Positions 43,706-52,613 of a stretch of 64,000 nt of DNA are shown here, piece by piece. Where the stretch lies: contig NZ_JASJEU010000007.1 of the NCBI RefSeq assembly GCF_030077735.1, positions 1 through 64,000 of the forward strand, given 5' to 3'. The notes beneath the pieces were generated by a model, which did not search any database, had not been told where the DNA came from, and saw only the letters and a program-made list of their open reading frames with translations. Both the position numbers and the translations under genes were made by a program. How positions within the stretch are numbered: position 1 is the first letter of the stretch; every line of letters starts with the position of its first letter. This DNA is from Gordonibacter faecis. GTDB lineage: Bacteria; Actinomycetota; Coriobacteriia; Coriobacteriales; Eggerthellaceae.

Positions 43706-45961
43706 ATGTCCGAAACGCAGTATATCAAGACCGGCTGCCATCTGTGCTGGCAACAATGCGGTGTCATCTTGCACGTCGAGGACGGCGTGCTGAAGAAATG
43801 CACGCCGGACCCCGACCACGTGGGCAGCGGCGGCTACGGCTGCGAGCGCCTGTCAGCCGTATCCGAGTTTCACTACAGCGAGATGCGGCTGAATTACCCG
43901 CTCAAGCGCAAGGGCGAGCGTGGTGAGGCTAAGTGGGAGCGCATCACATGGGAGCAAGCTCTCACCGAAATTGCCGAGAAGCTGGTAGCCATTCGCGACG
44001 AGTTCGGCCCCGAAGCCGTGGGCAAGGTTGGCGGCACCATTCATGGCCCGGCCGACTGGTCGTCGTGGCGCTTCTTCTGCCATTGGGGTAGTCCAAACTT
44101 CATGAATTCCGGTAAGAACTGCGGCCAGCTGAACACCACAGTAGAATGCGCCATGTACGGATGGGACGGTTCGGGTTCCGCCCCCGAACTGGGCGTGACC
44201 AAGAACATCATCATGTGGGGTGCCAACCCGCCCGAATCCAACCAACTGAAGTGGAACCTGGTGCGCGCGTGCATGGATCAGGGCACCAAACTTGTCGTCA
44301 TAGACCCGCGTCTGTCCGAGATCGCAGCCGCAGCCGACCTGTGGCTGCAGATACGTCCCGGCACCGACGGCGCTCTTGGGTGGGGTGTCATCAACGTGCT
44401 CATCGAAGAAGGCATCTACGACAAGGAGTTCGTCGAGGAATGGTGTTCGGGTTTCGACCAGGTAGCCGAAAAGGCGAAGAACTACCCACCTGAACGCGTG
44501 GCTGAAATAACCGAAGTGCCAGCCGAGAAGATAATCGAGCTTGCCCATTACTGCGCAGACGGCCCTACCAATTTCAACTGGAACCTCACCTGCAACCACG
44601 AGGGCAACGGTGCCGGCTATGCAGCCGCCTACACCCAGGCGGTCATCCGCTCCATTACGGGCAACATGGACCGCCCGGGCGGCAACGCCATACCCGGCCC
44701 CATCTCCGACGACATCGACTGGTACGGTGCCATCGGATGGGAGTTGCTGTTCGAGCATCTTGAGAACTCTGACCGCGATTGTGTGTCGGCCGAACACTTC
44801 CCGGTGTGTTCGAAAAAGATGATCCGCCAGTTCAACGAGCCTATTAAGAAGGCATGGGGCGGCAAGGGGTACGGTGCTGCCGGCTACTTCTTCTACCCCA
44901 ACACCCGCGGCCTGGTTGATGCCATGCGCTACGGCACTCCGTACCCCATCAAGGCGTTCTTTATCCAGTGCGGCAACCCGCTGCTCACCTATACTGGTGC
45001 TAAGAACTGGCATGAGGCCCTGAAGAAGGTCGACCTGCTGGTGGGTATGGACTTCTTCATGACACCCTCCATGGCGCTGTGTGACTACGTGCTGCCGGCG
45101 GCCAGCTGGATAGAGCGCCCGCACATGCAGCTTTATTGGGGCCTGTCTACGTTCAATCCTTGCTACAAGCAGCCCCTGCCCGCCCTGCACGAACGCAAGG
45201 ACGACTACTATTTATGGAGCGAACTGGCGCGCCGCACAGGTACGCAGGGCGAATGGCCCGAAACCTTGGAGGGCATGTACGACCTCATGCTGCGCCCCTC
45301 GGGCCGCACGCATGGAGAGATCGCCGAGAGCACCCCGAACTACCTGCTGGCGGACCAAGACTATTATCATCACAAGGTGAACGGTTACGGCTTCGGCACT
45401 CCCAGCGGCAAATGCGAACTGGCTCCAACCACTCTGGCGTTCGCGGGCGAAGATCCCGTTCCCGACTACATAGAGCCGTCGTGGAGCAAGTACCGCACGC
45501 CCGATCTGGCCAAAGAGTATCCTTTGGTTCTTACCAGCGGCGCACGCAAGCGCCCGTATTGGCACACCAGCTACCGCGAACTCAAGACCCTGCGGTGGCA
45601 GCACCAATACCCGCTGCTCACCATCAACCCCGAAGATGCGCGCTCGTTGGGCATCGTCGATGGAGAAATGGTGTACATAGAGACGCCGCTTGGCCGCGTC
45701 CGTCAAAAGGCCCGCATCGACAACGGTATGAAGTTGGGTACGGTGCATGCGGAAGCCTATTGGTACTTCCCCGAAATGCCCGAAGAAGAACCCTACCTGT
45801 TTGGCGTATGGGACACCAACATCAACTCCATCCTGCCCGACGACTATGAGTGCAGCGACATCGCAGGCAACCTGCCTTTCCGCGGCATGCTGTGCAAGGT
45901 GTACCCTTGCGACACCGACTTGGCCTACGACCAGGTTGTTGCACCCGAGGTGGAAGGCTAG
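43706..45961 (+). CDS. Cytoplasmic molybdopterin oxidoreductase, DMSO-reductase superfamily (paralogue 1)
   Basis: A 751-residue protein. The Fe-S motif CHLCWQQC with a fourth Cys in GYGCERL (CX2CX3CXnC) binds one [4Fe-4S]. The molybdopterin regions include WGANPPES, VIDPRLSE, DGALGWGVI and the C-terminal dinucleotide-binding domain. The segment NSGKNCGQ is a candidate for a Cys Mo/W ligand. There is no Tat signal and no Fe-S or membrane subunit next door, so it acts alone in the cytoplasm, as acetylene hydratase-like or hydroxytransferase-like members do. The substrate is unknown. About two thirds identical by eye to the second copy. Confidence 0.88.
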   Translation: MSETQYIKTGCHLCWQQCGVILHVEDGVLKKCTPDPDHVGSGGYGCERLSAVSEFHYSEMRLNYPLKRKGERGEAKWERITWEQALTEIAEKLVAIRDEFGPEAVGKVGGTIHGPADWSSWRFFCHWGSPNFMNSGKNCGQLNTTVECAMYGWDGSGSAPELGVTKNIIMWGANPPESNQLKWNLVRACMDQGTKLVVIDPRLSEIAAAADLWLQIRPGTDGALGWGVINVLIEEGIYDKEFVEEWCSGFDQVAEKAKNYPPERVAEITEVPAEKIIELAHYCADGPTNFNWNLTCNHEGNGAGYAAAYTQAVIRSITGNMDRPGGNAIPGPISDDIDWYGAIGWELLFEHLENSDRDCVSAEHFPVCSKKMIRQFNEPIKKAWGGKGYGAAGYFFYPNTRGLVDAMRYGTPYPIKAFFIQCGNPLLTYTGAKNWHEALKKVDLLVGMDFFMTPSMALCDYVLPAASWIERPHMQLYWGLSTFNPCYKQPLPALHERKDDYYLWSELARRTGTQGEWPETLEGMYDLMLRPSGRTHGEIAESTPNYLLADQDYYHHKVNGYGFGTPSGKCELAPTTLAFAGEDPVPDYIEPSWSKYRTPDLAKEYPLVLTSGARKRPYWHTSYRELKTLRWQHQYPLLTINPEDARSLGIVDGEMVYIETPLGRVRQKARIDNGMKLGTVHAEAYWYFPEMPEEEPYLFGVWDTNINSILPDDYECSDIAGNLPFRGMLCKVYPCDTDLAYDQVVAPEVEG

Positions 45962-45965
45962 GGCC

Positions 45966-46202
45966 ATGAGCGCAGAGCGTCTTGAGAGTAGTCGGTGTCG
46001 GATGTGCTCCAACCGCTGCATGGTGTCGTTTCTAGTGGACGAGGTGGGTATCGTCGCCTTGGCCCGCCGAGGCGACGCGACAAAATGCAGCGCATCAAGC
46101 TGCTGCTCGAATTTGGCTCAGGTTGAAGGCAAAAGCCTCGACAGGGCGCTCCGCTTCATCAACATGCCTACGTTGCCTCGTCTCGTGTCGAACGGGCACT
46201 GA
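45966..46202 (+). CDS. Orphan N-terminal Fe-S domain of a molybdopterin enzyme (78 aa)
   Basis: Begins 4 nt after the oxidoreductase. CRMCSNRCMVSFLVDEVGIVALARRGD and a second Cys group (CSASSCCSNLAQVE) followed by SLDRALRFINMP mirror the first 80 residues of molybdopterin oxidoreductases, then the frame stops. No catalytic domain follows. It is either a decayed gene copy or a free-standing [4Fe-4S] electron carrier for the neighbouring enzyme. Confidence 0.55.
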   Translation: MSAERLESSRCRMCSNRCMVSFLVDEVGIVALARRGDATKCSASSCCSNLAQVEGKSLDRALRFINMPTLPRLVSNGH

Positions 46203-46375
46203 GCGTCACAGGCGCCGCCGCGCAAGCACGGTGCCTGGCCCTTTGCCAAATCGGCCGCCGTCTATGAATCGGTTGCCGTTTGCGTAATATAAGGAAAAGG
46301 CCCGGAAGAAGTAAGAGAACTTTTTCCGGGCGCATTCGTGCCGCCGACATCGGCGGTGAAAGGAGATTCTCTGTC

Positions 46376-46579
46376 ATGTGCTTCAGACCATCAGCCGTAA
46401 ACATCGAAAAGAAGTGCCCCGAGTGCGGAACCGTCTGCCAGCCCGCCGACGCCTCCTGTTCGCAGTGCGGAGCAACGCTGCCCGTCGCAGGTGTCGCCGG
46501 AGCTCCTAGCACTCCGGCGACACCAGGAGTTCCGAAGGCTCCCTCGATCCCCGTCGCTCCTGGTTCACTGCAGGAGTAG
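46376..46579 (+). CDS. Small zinc-ribbon protein with Pro-rich tail (67 aa)
   Basis: MCFRPSAVNIEKKCPECGTV with CPECG and CSQCG forms one zinc ribbon; the tail is APSTPATPGVPKAPSIPVAP. The ATG at 46376 has AAAGGAGA upstream, so longer upstream frames were dropped. It stands between the molybdopterin genes and the LysR gene; its function is unknown. The spacer 46203-46375 shows no gene. Confidence 0.65.
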   Translation: MCFRPSAVNIEKKCPECGTVCQPADASCSQCGATLPVAGVAGAPSTPATPGVPKAPSIPVAPGSLQE

Positions 46580-46585
46580 CCCACG

Positions 46586-47473
46586 CTACAAGACCTGCAG
46601 TAATTCCTGACGAATTAGCTCTAGAAAGCGCGCGGATGGGGCTGGGAAATCCCTGTATCTCTTCCAGGCAATAAATGTCTTCGACTCCAAACGAGGTCCC
46701 AGTGCACGGAAGCAGAGGTTCGAACTTTCTGGAATCTTCACGGCGTCTTCGGTACAGAGCGCGTAACCAACCCCTTCCTCTACCGGCGCTACCATGGCGG
46801 CAGGCAGGTCGTAGGTCATAACAACGTCCAGCTTGCCGTCATCGGCACCAAACCAGCCATGCAGCCAGTGCTTCTCGAGGATCTGCTCGGGACACAGAAG
46901 AGGCGCATCGTGCAGATCGGCCGGACGCACCTGCTCCAAAAGGGCCAGCTGGCTGTCCCGCCGAGCGAGGATGCCCCACACGCTAGCGACAGGTAGCTGC
47001 ATGCGCTCGTATTCCGTCAAGTCAACGGGTTCCGTCACCACGGAGAAGTCGATGCGCCCTTCGTCAAGAGCCGCAGTCGCGTCTGACGACTGAAGGCTTT
47101 TGAACGAAAAGTGCACGTGCGGGTGCTGTCGATGCATTTTGCCCACAACTTTCGCAACGGTTCGCACGCTGTGCGGACTGTATCCGCCCAGACGCACTGA
47201 TCCTGCCATAACGCCATCATAGGTACTGAGCGTGGCCAGTGTTTCGTCTGCAATGCGTACCATCTCTTTGGCGCGCTTCTGCAGGAACAGACCCTCTTCC
47301 GTCAGCGTGGTCTGACGACTGCCGCGTACGAACAGTTCGGCTCCCACCTCGCGCTCCAGGTCGGATATCTGGCGCGATAGATTGGGTTGCGTGACATGAA
47401 TCTCCTTGGCCGCCTTGGACATGGTTCCTTCTTCAGCAACCGCAAGAAAGTAACGCAGTACTCTGATGTCCAT
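46586..47473 (-). CDS. LysR-family regulator
   Basis: A 295-residue protein. The N-terminal HTH MDIRVLRYFLAVAEEG...QPNLSRQISDLEREVG is followed by a LysR substrate domain. AAGGAGG lies upstream of the ATG. It is divergent from the second molybdopterin oxidoreductase, 97 nt away, with a TATACT at 47531-47536 in the shared region. It most likely activates one or both oxidoreductase units in response to their substrate. Confidence 0.9.
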   Translation of the reverse strand: MDIRVLRYFLAVAEEGTMSKAAKEIHVTQPNLSRQISDLEREVGAELFVRGSRQTTLTEEGLFLQKRAKEMVRIADETLATLSTYDGVMAGSVRLGGYSPHSVRTVAKVVGKMHRQHPHVHFSFKSLQSSDATAALDEGRIDFSVVTEPVDLTEYERMQLPVASVWGILARRDSQLALLEQVRPADLHDAPLLCPEQILEKHWLHGWFGADDGKLDVVMTYDLPAAMVAPVEEGVGYALCTEDAVKIPESSNLCFRALGPRLESKTFIAWKRYRDFPAPSARFLELIRQELLQVL

Positions 47474-47570
47474 GACGCAAGGCCTCCTTGGTTGCTGGGA
47501 TGCGCCGTGGCCGATGGCGCGGGTTTTATTATATACTGCTTTGGAGGCAAGATGTGCAAGGGGGCTGCTC

Positions 47571-49826
47571 ATGGCGCGGGACGAGGTCAAGGTGTGCGGG
47601 TGCCACCTGTGCTGGCACCAATGCGAGGTCAGACTGCATGTTGAGGACGGCATTCTGAAGCACGTGACGGGCAACCCGAACGGCGTGACGGGAGGTGGTT
47701 ATGGCTGCGAGCGGCTGGCCGGCGTGCCGGAATTCCACTACAGCTCCAAGCGCCTGAACCACCCTCGCAAACGCGTGGGAAAACGCGGATCGGGCCGATG
47801 GGAGCGCGTCACCTGGGAAGAAGCACTGGACGATATAGCCGCACGTTTGCTTGCCATCCGCGAAGAATCAGGACCCGAAGCGCTTGCCAAACTGGGCGGC
47901 ACCATCCACGGCCCAGCAGACTGGGCAAGCTGGCGATTCTTCAACCAATGGGGCTCCCCAAACTCGTTTAACACAGGCAAGGATTGCGGACAGGCGAACA
48001 CCATCGTGGAATGCACCATGTACGGCTGGGACAGCCTGGGTGTCGCGCCTATGCCCGGAAAGAGCCGCAATATTGTGCTTTGGGGGTCAAACCCACCCGA
48101 AAGCGCAGCCGTAAAATGGAACTCCATCAGAGCATGCCAAGATCGTGGAGCCCGCCTCATCGTGGTGGATCCTCGGTTTTCCGAGGCCGCCTCGTACGCC
48201 GACCTCTGGCTGCAGCCACGTCCTGCAACCGATGGCGCTTTGGGCTGGGGAGTCATCCACATACTCATAGAGGAGGGACTGTACGACAAAGAATTCGTAG
48301 AACGGTGGTGTACGGGATTCGACCAAGTGACCGAAAAGGCGAAGAAGTATTCACCTGAGCGTGTTTCTAAAATCACGGGCGTGCCAGTAGGAAAGATACT
48401 GCGTTTCGCACGCGCTTATGCCGATGGCCCCACGAACTACGTCTGGAGCCTTTCGGGTTGCCACTATGGTAACGGAGCAGGTTATGCGGCGGTATACACC
48501 CAGGCAGTTATCCGCGCTATTACCGGCAACATCGACCGAGAGGGTGGCAACCCGATGACCGGACCCTTGCCTAACCAGGTGGATTGGTACAACGCCATGG
48601 GATGGGATCTGCTGGTCGAGCACTTAGAACACTCCGACCGCGACAGTGTGACGGCGAACCGGTTCCCCGTTTGCTCGAAGGCATCGCTCACGCGCATCAA
48701 CGGTGCCATCAAGAAGGCATGGGGGCAGGGCTACGGGTGCCCGCTCTATTTCCTGTACCCGTCCTCGCGCGGCATCTACGACGCCATTCGCTATGGCGAG
48801 CCTTACCCGATACGGGCGTTGTTCATCCATGCAGGCAATCCGCTGGTCACGCTGGCCGGAGCTCGGGATTGTTATGAGGCCCTGAAGAAGGTCGACCTGC
48901 TGGTGGGCATGGACTTCTTCATGACACCCTCCATGGCCCTGTGTGACTACGTGTTGCCAGCGGCCAGCTGGATAGAGCGCCCACACACCATGCTGTATTG
49001 GGGTGTGTCTGCCACTGCCATCGCCTACGAGCAGCCTCTTCCCGCACTCTACGAGCGCAAGGACGATTACTGGCTATGGAAGGAGCTGGCGCATCGCGTG
49101 GGGCTCCCTTATGAATGGCCCGACACTCTGGAAAGCATGTACGACCTTATCCTGCGCCCTTCGGGCAGGACGCATGCTCAGGTGGCGAACAGCTCCCAAT
49201 ACTATTTCGAAAGCGATACAGGCCGAGAGTTCGAACGATATGCCAAAGAGGGCCGCGGCTTCGGCACGGCCAGTGGAAAGTGCGAACTGGCACCCAGCGC
49301 GCTTGCTGCCTGCGGGCTTGATCCCGTGCCCGACTATGTAGAGCCGCCACAAAGCCGTTCCCGCACTCCGGAACTGGCGCGTGAATACCCGCTGACGCTC
49401 ATCAGCGGTTCGCGCGTGAGGCCATACTGGCACACCAGCTACCGCGAGCTTTCCTCATTGCGTTGGCGCCACGAGCTGCCCGAAACCCAGATGCATCCCG
49501 AGACGGCGCGTGCGTTTGGCATCGTGAACGGCGACACCGTGCTGGTGGAGACACCGTTGGGAAGCGTGCGCCAGAGAGCGTGTGTGACTACCGCCATAGC
49601 ACCCGACGTCGTGCATGCCGAAGCGTTTTGGTACTATCCCGAGCAACCTGCGGAAGACCCTTACCTGTTCGGCGTATGGGACTCCAACATCAACGCCATC
49701 ATACCCGACGACTATGACGTATGTGATTTCGCAGGTGACCATCCGTATCGTGGATTGCTCTGTCGCATTCGCAAGGCTGAAACTCCACTTGATTTCGAAA
49801 GGCCCGTCTTTAACGAATTCGACTAA
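47571..49826 (+). CDS. Cytoplasmic molybdopterin oxidoreductase, DMSO-reductase superfamily (paralogue 2)
   Basis: A 751-residue protein, the same length and layout as paralogue 1. Fe-S motif CHLCWHQC with GYGCERL, GTIHGPADWASWRF, NTGKDCGQ, and the C-terminal PDDYDVCDFAGDHPYRG. The ATG at 47571 (AAGGGGG 7 nt upstream) matches the N-terminus of paralogue 1; the longer frame is antisense to lysR and was not used. No Tat signal. The LysR gene lies divergently beside it. Confidence 0.88.
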   Translation: MARDEVKVCGCHLCWHQCEVRLHVEDGILKHVTGNPNGVTGGGYGCERLAGVPEFHYSSKRLNHPRKRVGKRGSGRWERVTWEEALDDIAARLLAIREESGPEALAKLGGTIHGPADWASWRFFNQWGSPNSFNTGKDCGQANTIVECTMYGWDSLGVAPMPGKSRNIVLWGSNPPESAAVKWNSIRACQDRGARLIVVDPRFSEAASYADLWLQPRPATDGALGWGVIHILIEEGLYDKEFVERWCTGFDQVTEKAKKYSPERVSKITGVPVGKILRFARAYADGPTNYVWSLSGCHYGNGAGYAAVYTQAVIRAITGNIDREGGNPMTGPLPNQVDWYNAMGWDLLVEHLEHSDRDSVTANRFPVCSKASLTRINGAIKKAWGQGYGCPLYFLYPSSRGIYDAIRYGEPYPIRALFIHAGNPLVTLAGARDCYEALKKVDLLVGMDFFMTPSMALCDYVLPAASWIERPHTMLYWGVSATAIAYEQPLPALYERKDDYWLWKELAHRVGLPYEWPDTLESMYDLILRPSGRTHAQVANSSQYYFESDTGREFERYAKEGRGFGTASGKCELAPSALAACGLDPVPDYVEPPQSRSRTPELAREYPLTLISGSRVRPYWHTSYRELSSLRWRHELPETQMHPETARAFGIVNGDTVLVETPLGSVRQRACVTTAIAPDVVHAEAFWYYPEQPAEDPYLFGVWDSNINAIIPDDYDVCDFAGDHPYRGLLCRIRKAETPLDFERPVFNEFD

Positions 49827-49887
49827 TGGCTATTTCCATTACGTTTAAATCTCTGGGCATCGAATTTTACAGCAGAAATTGTGCCAG

Positions 49888-50796
49888 CTATGCCAACGGA
49901 AAGCGCACGTTTGATAGCACCTCGGCTATGTCGGCGTTGAGCAGGATGGAGCGGGCCTTGATTGATTCGGGGGCGCAGGATTCTCCTTTGTTTATGCAGC
50001 AGTAGATTGCGCGGTGGTTGTTGTTTACGGCGTTCCAGAAGGGGTATTTTATGATGACGGGGGTGTTCATTCCCACGCCGAGTTCGAGGTAGAGCACGTT
50101 GGCACCCTCGTGGGTTCGGCAGAAGTCCTGGTAGCGGGCGTTCGCCTTGTACCATTCCTCGTCTTGCACGAAGCGGTCGTCAATGCGCAGGTTGGTGGTG
50201 AGGGGGCGGCCACAGCGCGGGCAGCGCGGCAGGAGATCGCTCGGCACGCGCATGGCGCTTTGCCGCTCCACCATGGCGCGCACGGTTGCTTCGTTGTTGT
50301 ACGTCTCTTCCGAACAGGGGACGCTGCACTGGAACAGGCCATAGTCACCTTGGGTACAAAACAGCCGGCGCTCGTCGAAGCCCGCCAGCTGGAACTGGTG
50401 ATCCACATTCGTAGTGATGACGAAGTAGTCCTTGTCGCGCACCAGGTTGAGCAGGTCGCAATACGGCTTGCCCGGCTCCACGTCGTAGCGGTTGATGAAG
50501 ATGTGCCGGCTCCACCACGCCCAGAACGTCTCGGCATCAGGGAAGGGGAAGAAGCCTCCCGAGTACATGTCGGTAATGCCAAAGCGGTCGCGGAAGTCGG
50601 CGAAATGTGTATCGAATCGCTCACCTGAATAGGTCAGTCTCGCTGCGGTAGACATCCCGGCACCGGCACCGATGAGCACGGTATCGGCCTCGCGCAGCGC
50701 GCGGTGCAGCCGTTCTGTACCCACAGCCATCTCGGCTTCGCCGCCGTTGGCGCACACGAGGCGGCCTCCGGGAATGTTAGTCGAAAAGAAGCTCAT
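49888..50796 (-). CDS. SirTM-type sirtuin (protein ADP-ribosyltransferase candidate)
   Basis: A 302-residue protein. The NAD-binding GAGAGMSTAARLTYSGERF, ITTNVDHQF and a Cys4 zinc group (CPRCGRPL plus upstream Cys) are present. The gene overlaps the macrodomain gene by 20 nt. This sirtuin-macrodomain pairing is the SirTM arrangement in which the sirtuin ADP-ribosylates a target and the macrodomain reverses it. The lipoyl-carrier and lipoate-ligase genes usually linked to SirTM are not seen here. Confidence 0.82.
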   Translation of the reverse strand: MSFFSTNIPGGRLVCANGGEAEMAVGTERLHRALREADTVLIGAGAGMSTAARLTYSGERFDTHFADFRDRFGITDMYSGGFFPFPDAETFWAWWSRHIFINRYDVEPGKPYCDLLNLVRDKDYFVITTNVDHQFQLAGFDERRLFCTQGDYGLFQCSVPCSEETYNNEATVRAMVERQSAMRVPSDLLPRCPRCGRPLTTNLRIDDRFVQDEEWYKANARYQDFCRTHEGANVLYLELGVGMNTPVIIKYPFWNAVNNNHRAIYCCINKGESCAPESIKARSILLNADIAEVLSNVRFPLA

Positions 50797-51574
50797 GGTA
50801 GATTCTTTCGTCCTTCTCGCTGAACACGTTGAAAACGATATGCAGGTCAGAGCCGTGGGCGTCCAGCCACGCGCGCACGGTGGCAACAGCAATGGGTGCG
50901 GCTTTCGCTTGCGGGAAGCCGAACACACCGGTGCTGATACAGCAAAACGCGAGGGAGGTACAGCCAAGGCCTTCCGCAGCGTTCAGGCAACTGGTGTAGC
51001 TCTGAGCCAGAAGTTCTTCATCGCGCCTGGTCGGATGCCCATTCGCAATGGGCCCCACCGTGTGAATGACGAAGCGCGCGGGCAGGTTGTAAGCGGGCGT
51101 CACCTTGGCGCGCCCCGTCGGTTCCTCATGCCCCTGCTCACGCATGAGGCGCGCACATTCCGCGCGCAGCTGCACGCCCGCAAACGTGTGAATGGCGTTG
51201 TCGATGCAATAATGCCCCGGCACCCAGCATCCCAGCATCTGGCTGTTAGCGGCGTTCACAATGGCGTCGGCCGCAAGCGTGGTAATGTCTCCCCGCCAGA
51301 GCGACAGGCGGCTGTCCAGCGGAACGCGCTGCAGCGCGGCGGCGTCGGTGATACCGGCGTCTTCTATCAGCCCCTGCAGCACGCGATCTTGCGTGGCGAG
51401 AAATTCCTCAGACGCCGGAAGGGGCTCGCGCGTATTCACAAGATCGCGAAACTGCCGAAACAGCACCTCTTCCCCAGCGGCGTTTTCCACGCCTGCAAGC
51501 TGAGGGGCACCTTCGCCAAAGCGCTCTTCAACAAGCGCACGCACAAGAAACACCAGGTCATCAATCCTAGCCAT
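50777..51574 (-). CDS. Zinc-dependent macrodomain protein-ADP-ribose hydrolase
   Basis: A 265-residue protein. A helical N-terminal region (1-85) is followed by the macrodomain SLWRGDITTLAADAIVNAANSQMLGCWVPGHYCIDNAIH. The Cys/His/Cys in GCxxPGHxC are the zinc ligands of the SirTM-linked class. ISTGVFGFP is the ribose/phosphate loop. It is the first gene of the two-gene operon and reverses mono-ADP-ribosylation. Confidence 0.88.
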   Translation of the reverse strand: MARIDDLVFLVRALVEERFGEGAPQLAGVENAAGEEVLFRQFRDLVNTREPLPASEEFLATQDRVLQGLIEDAGITDAAALQRVPLDSRLSLWRGDITTLAADAIVNAANSQMLGCWVPGHYCIDNAIHTFAGVQLRAECARLMREQGHEEPTGRAKVTPAYNLPARFVIHTVGPIANGHPTRRDEELLAQSYTSCLNAAEGLGCTSLAFCCISTGVFGFPQAKAAPIAVATVRAWLDAHGSDLHIVFNVFSEKDERIYHELLFD

Positions 51575-51816
51575 CTTCCTCTTCTTTCCCTTGGGAGCCG
51601 AAGGCACGAGGGGCAAATTCGCACATGCGAGCCTCTCCGCTTCGCGGGCCGCGACTCACGGGCCCCGCGCCTTTTCTCCGAGTTTGCCCTAGTATATCTT
51701 CCTTGCCCGCGCGCCTTTGCGCCCCCTCGCGCCTTGGCACTCTACGGGGCGTTTATTGCGTGGGAGCGGTGGGGCGGGTATGGTGGGACTCGTTGAATGA
51801 AACAGGAAGGAACGTT

Positions 51817-52401
51817 ATGGACGCCAGATCTACCGGGGCGCTTATTCGCGCTTTGCGCGAGGAACGCGGGCTGACGCAGCGCCAGCTTGCCGACGCAGTG
51901 GGAGTCACCGACAAAGCTGTGTCGAAGTGGGAGCGCGGCGGCGGTTGCCCCGATATTGAGTTGCTGAGCGCGCTTTCGTCGTGTCTGGGCGTTCCTGTTA
52001 AAACCGTGCTCGAGGGCAGCCTTGCCGTCGACACCAGAAAGGGAGGCTCCATGAAGCGCACTGCATTCCGCGTGTGCCCCACCTGCGGAAACGTTATTAT
52101 TACCACGGGAGACGCCGAGGTGTCTTGCTGCGGACGCACGCTTGCGCCCCTCAAGGCCCAACCCGCCGACGATACTCACGCCCTGCGCGTGGAATCGGTG
52201 GAAGGCGATTGGTATTTCACGTTTAATCACCCGATGGAAAAGGCGCATTACCTGGGGTTTGTCGCCGTGGTTGGCTACGACCGCGTGGCGTTCGAGCGCC
52301 TCTACCCCGAGCAAGGTGGCGAAGCACGTCTCCCCCGCCTGGGCGGCGACACGTTCTACACATACTGCACTACCCACGGCCTCATGCGGCATCGCGCGTA
52401 A
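51817..52401 (+). CDS. XRE regulator fused to a desulfoferrodoxin-like domain
   Basis: A 194-residue protein. The N-terminal XRE HTH LIRALREERGLTQRQLADAVGVTDKAVSKWERG is followed by a Cys4-type knuckle (CPTCGN...SCCGR) and a domain with FNHPMEKAHYLGFVAVV, resembling superoxide-reductase/desulfoferrodoxin iron sites. It is a likely redox-sensing regulator. It is divergent from the sirtuin-macrodomain operon, which it may control. The spacer 51575-51816 holds the promoters. Confidence 0.78.
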   Translation: MDARSTGALIRALREERGLTQRQLADAVGVTDKAVSKWERGGGCPDIELLSALSSCLGVPVKTVLEGSLAVDTRKGGSMKRTAFRVCPTCGNVIITTGDAEVSCCGRTLAPLKAQPADDTHALRVESVEGDWYFTFNHPMEKAHYLGFVAVVGYDRVAFERLYPEQGGEARLPRLGGDTFYTYCTTHGLMRHRA

Positions 52402-52482
52402 GGCGCAGCCGCAGCAACTGTTCCTTTTGCAAACGTTCCGCGAGGCGAGGAGTTCTCCCTTGCCGCTCCCAGTAACAACAAA

Positions 52483-52546
52483 CCTGCCAGGTCAAACGTA
52501 GCTGTCGGCAAGGGCAGAGCCCTTGCCCTACGGTCAACCTGGCAGG
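52483..52546. terminator. Nested hairpin between convergent genes
   Basis: The outer arms CCTGCCAGGT (52483-52492) and 52537-52546 enclose an inner 9-bp hairpin, GGCAAGGGC (52507-52515) with 52519-52527. It lies between two convergent genes and probably stops transcription both ways. Confidence 0.55.
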
Positions 52547-52560
52547 CAAAAGGTTTCGCA

Positions 52561-52587
52561 AGCGCCTCCGCGCGGGGCGGAGGCGCT
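52561..52587 (-). terminator. Terminator of the MerR/GyrI-like gene
   Basis: An 11-bp GC-rich stem (52561-52571 with 52577-52587), then a short T-run (CCTTTTG) in the minus direction. Confidence 0.6.
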
Positions 52588-52613
52588 TGCTATTGCAGGC
52601 CGTTCGAAGTTCG

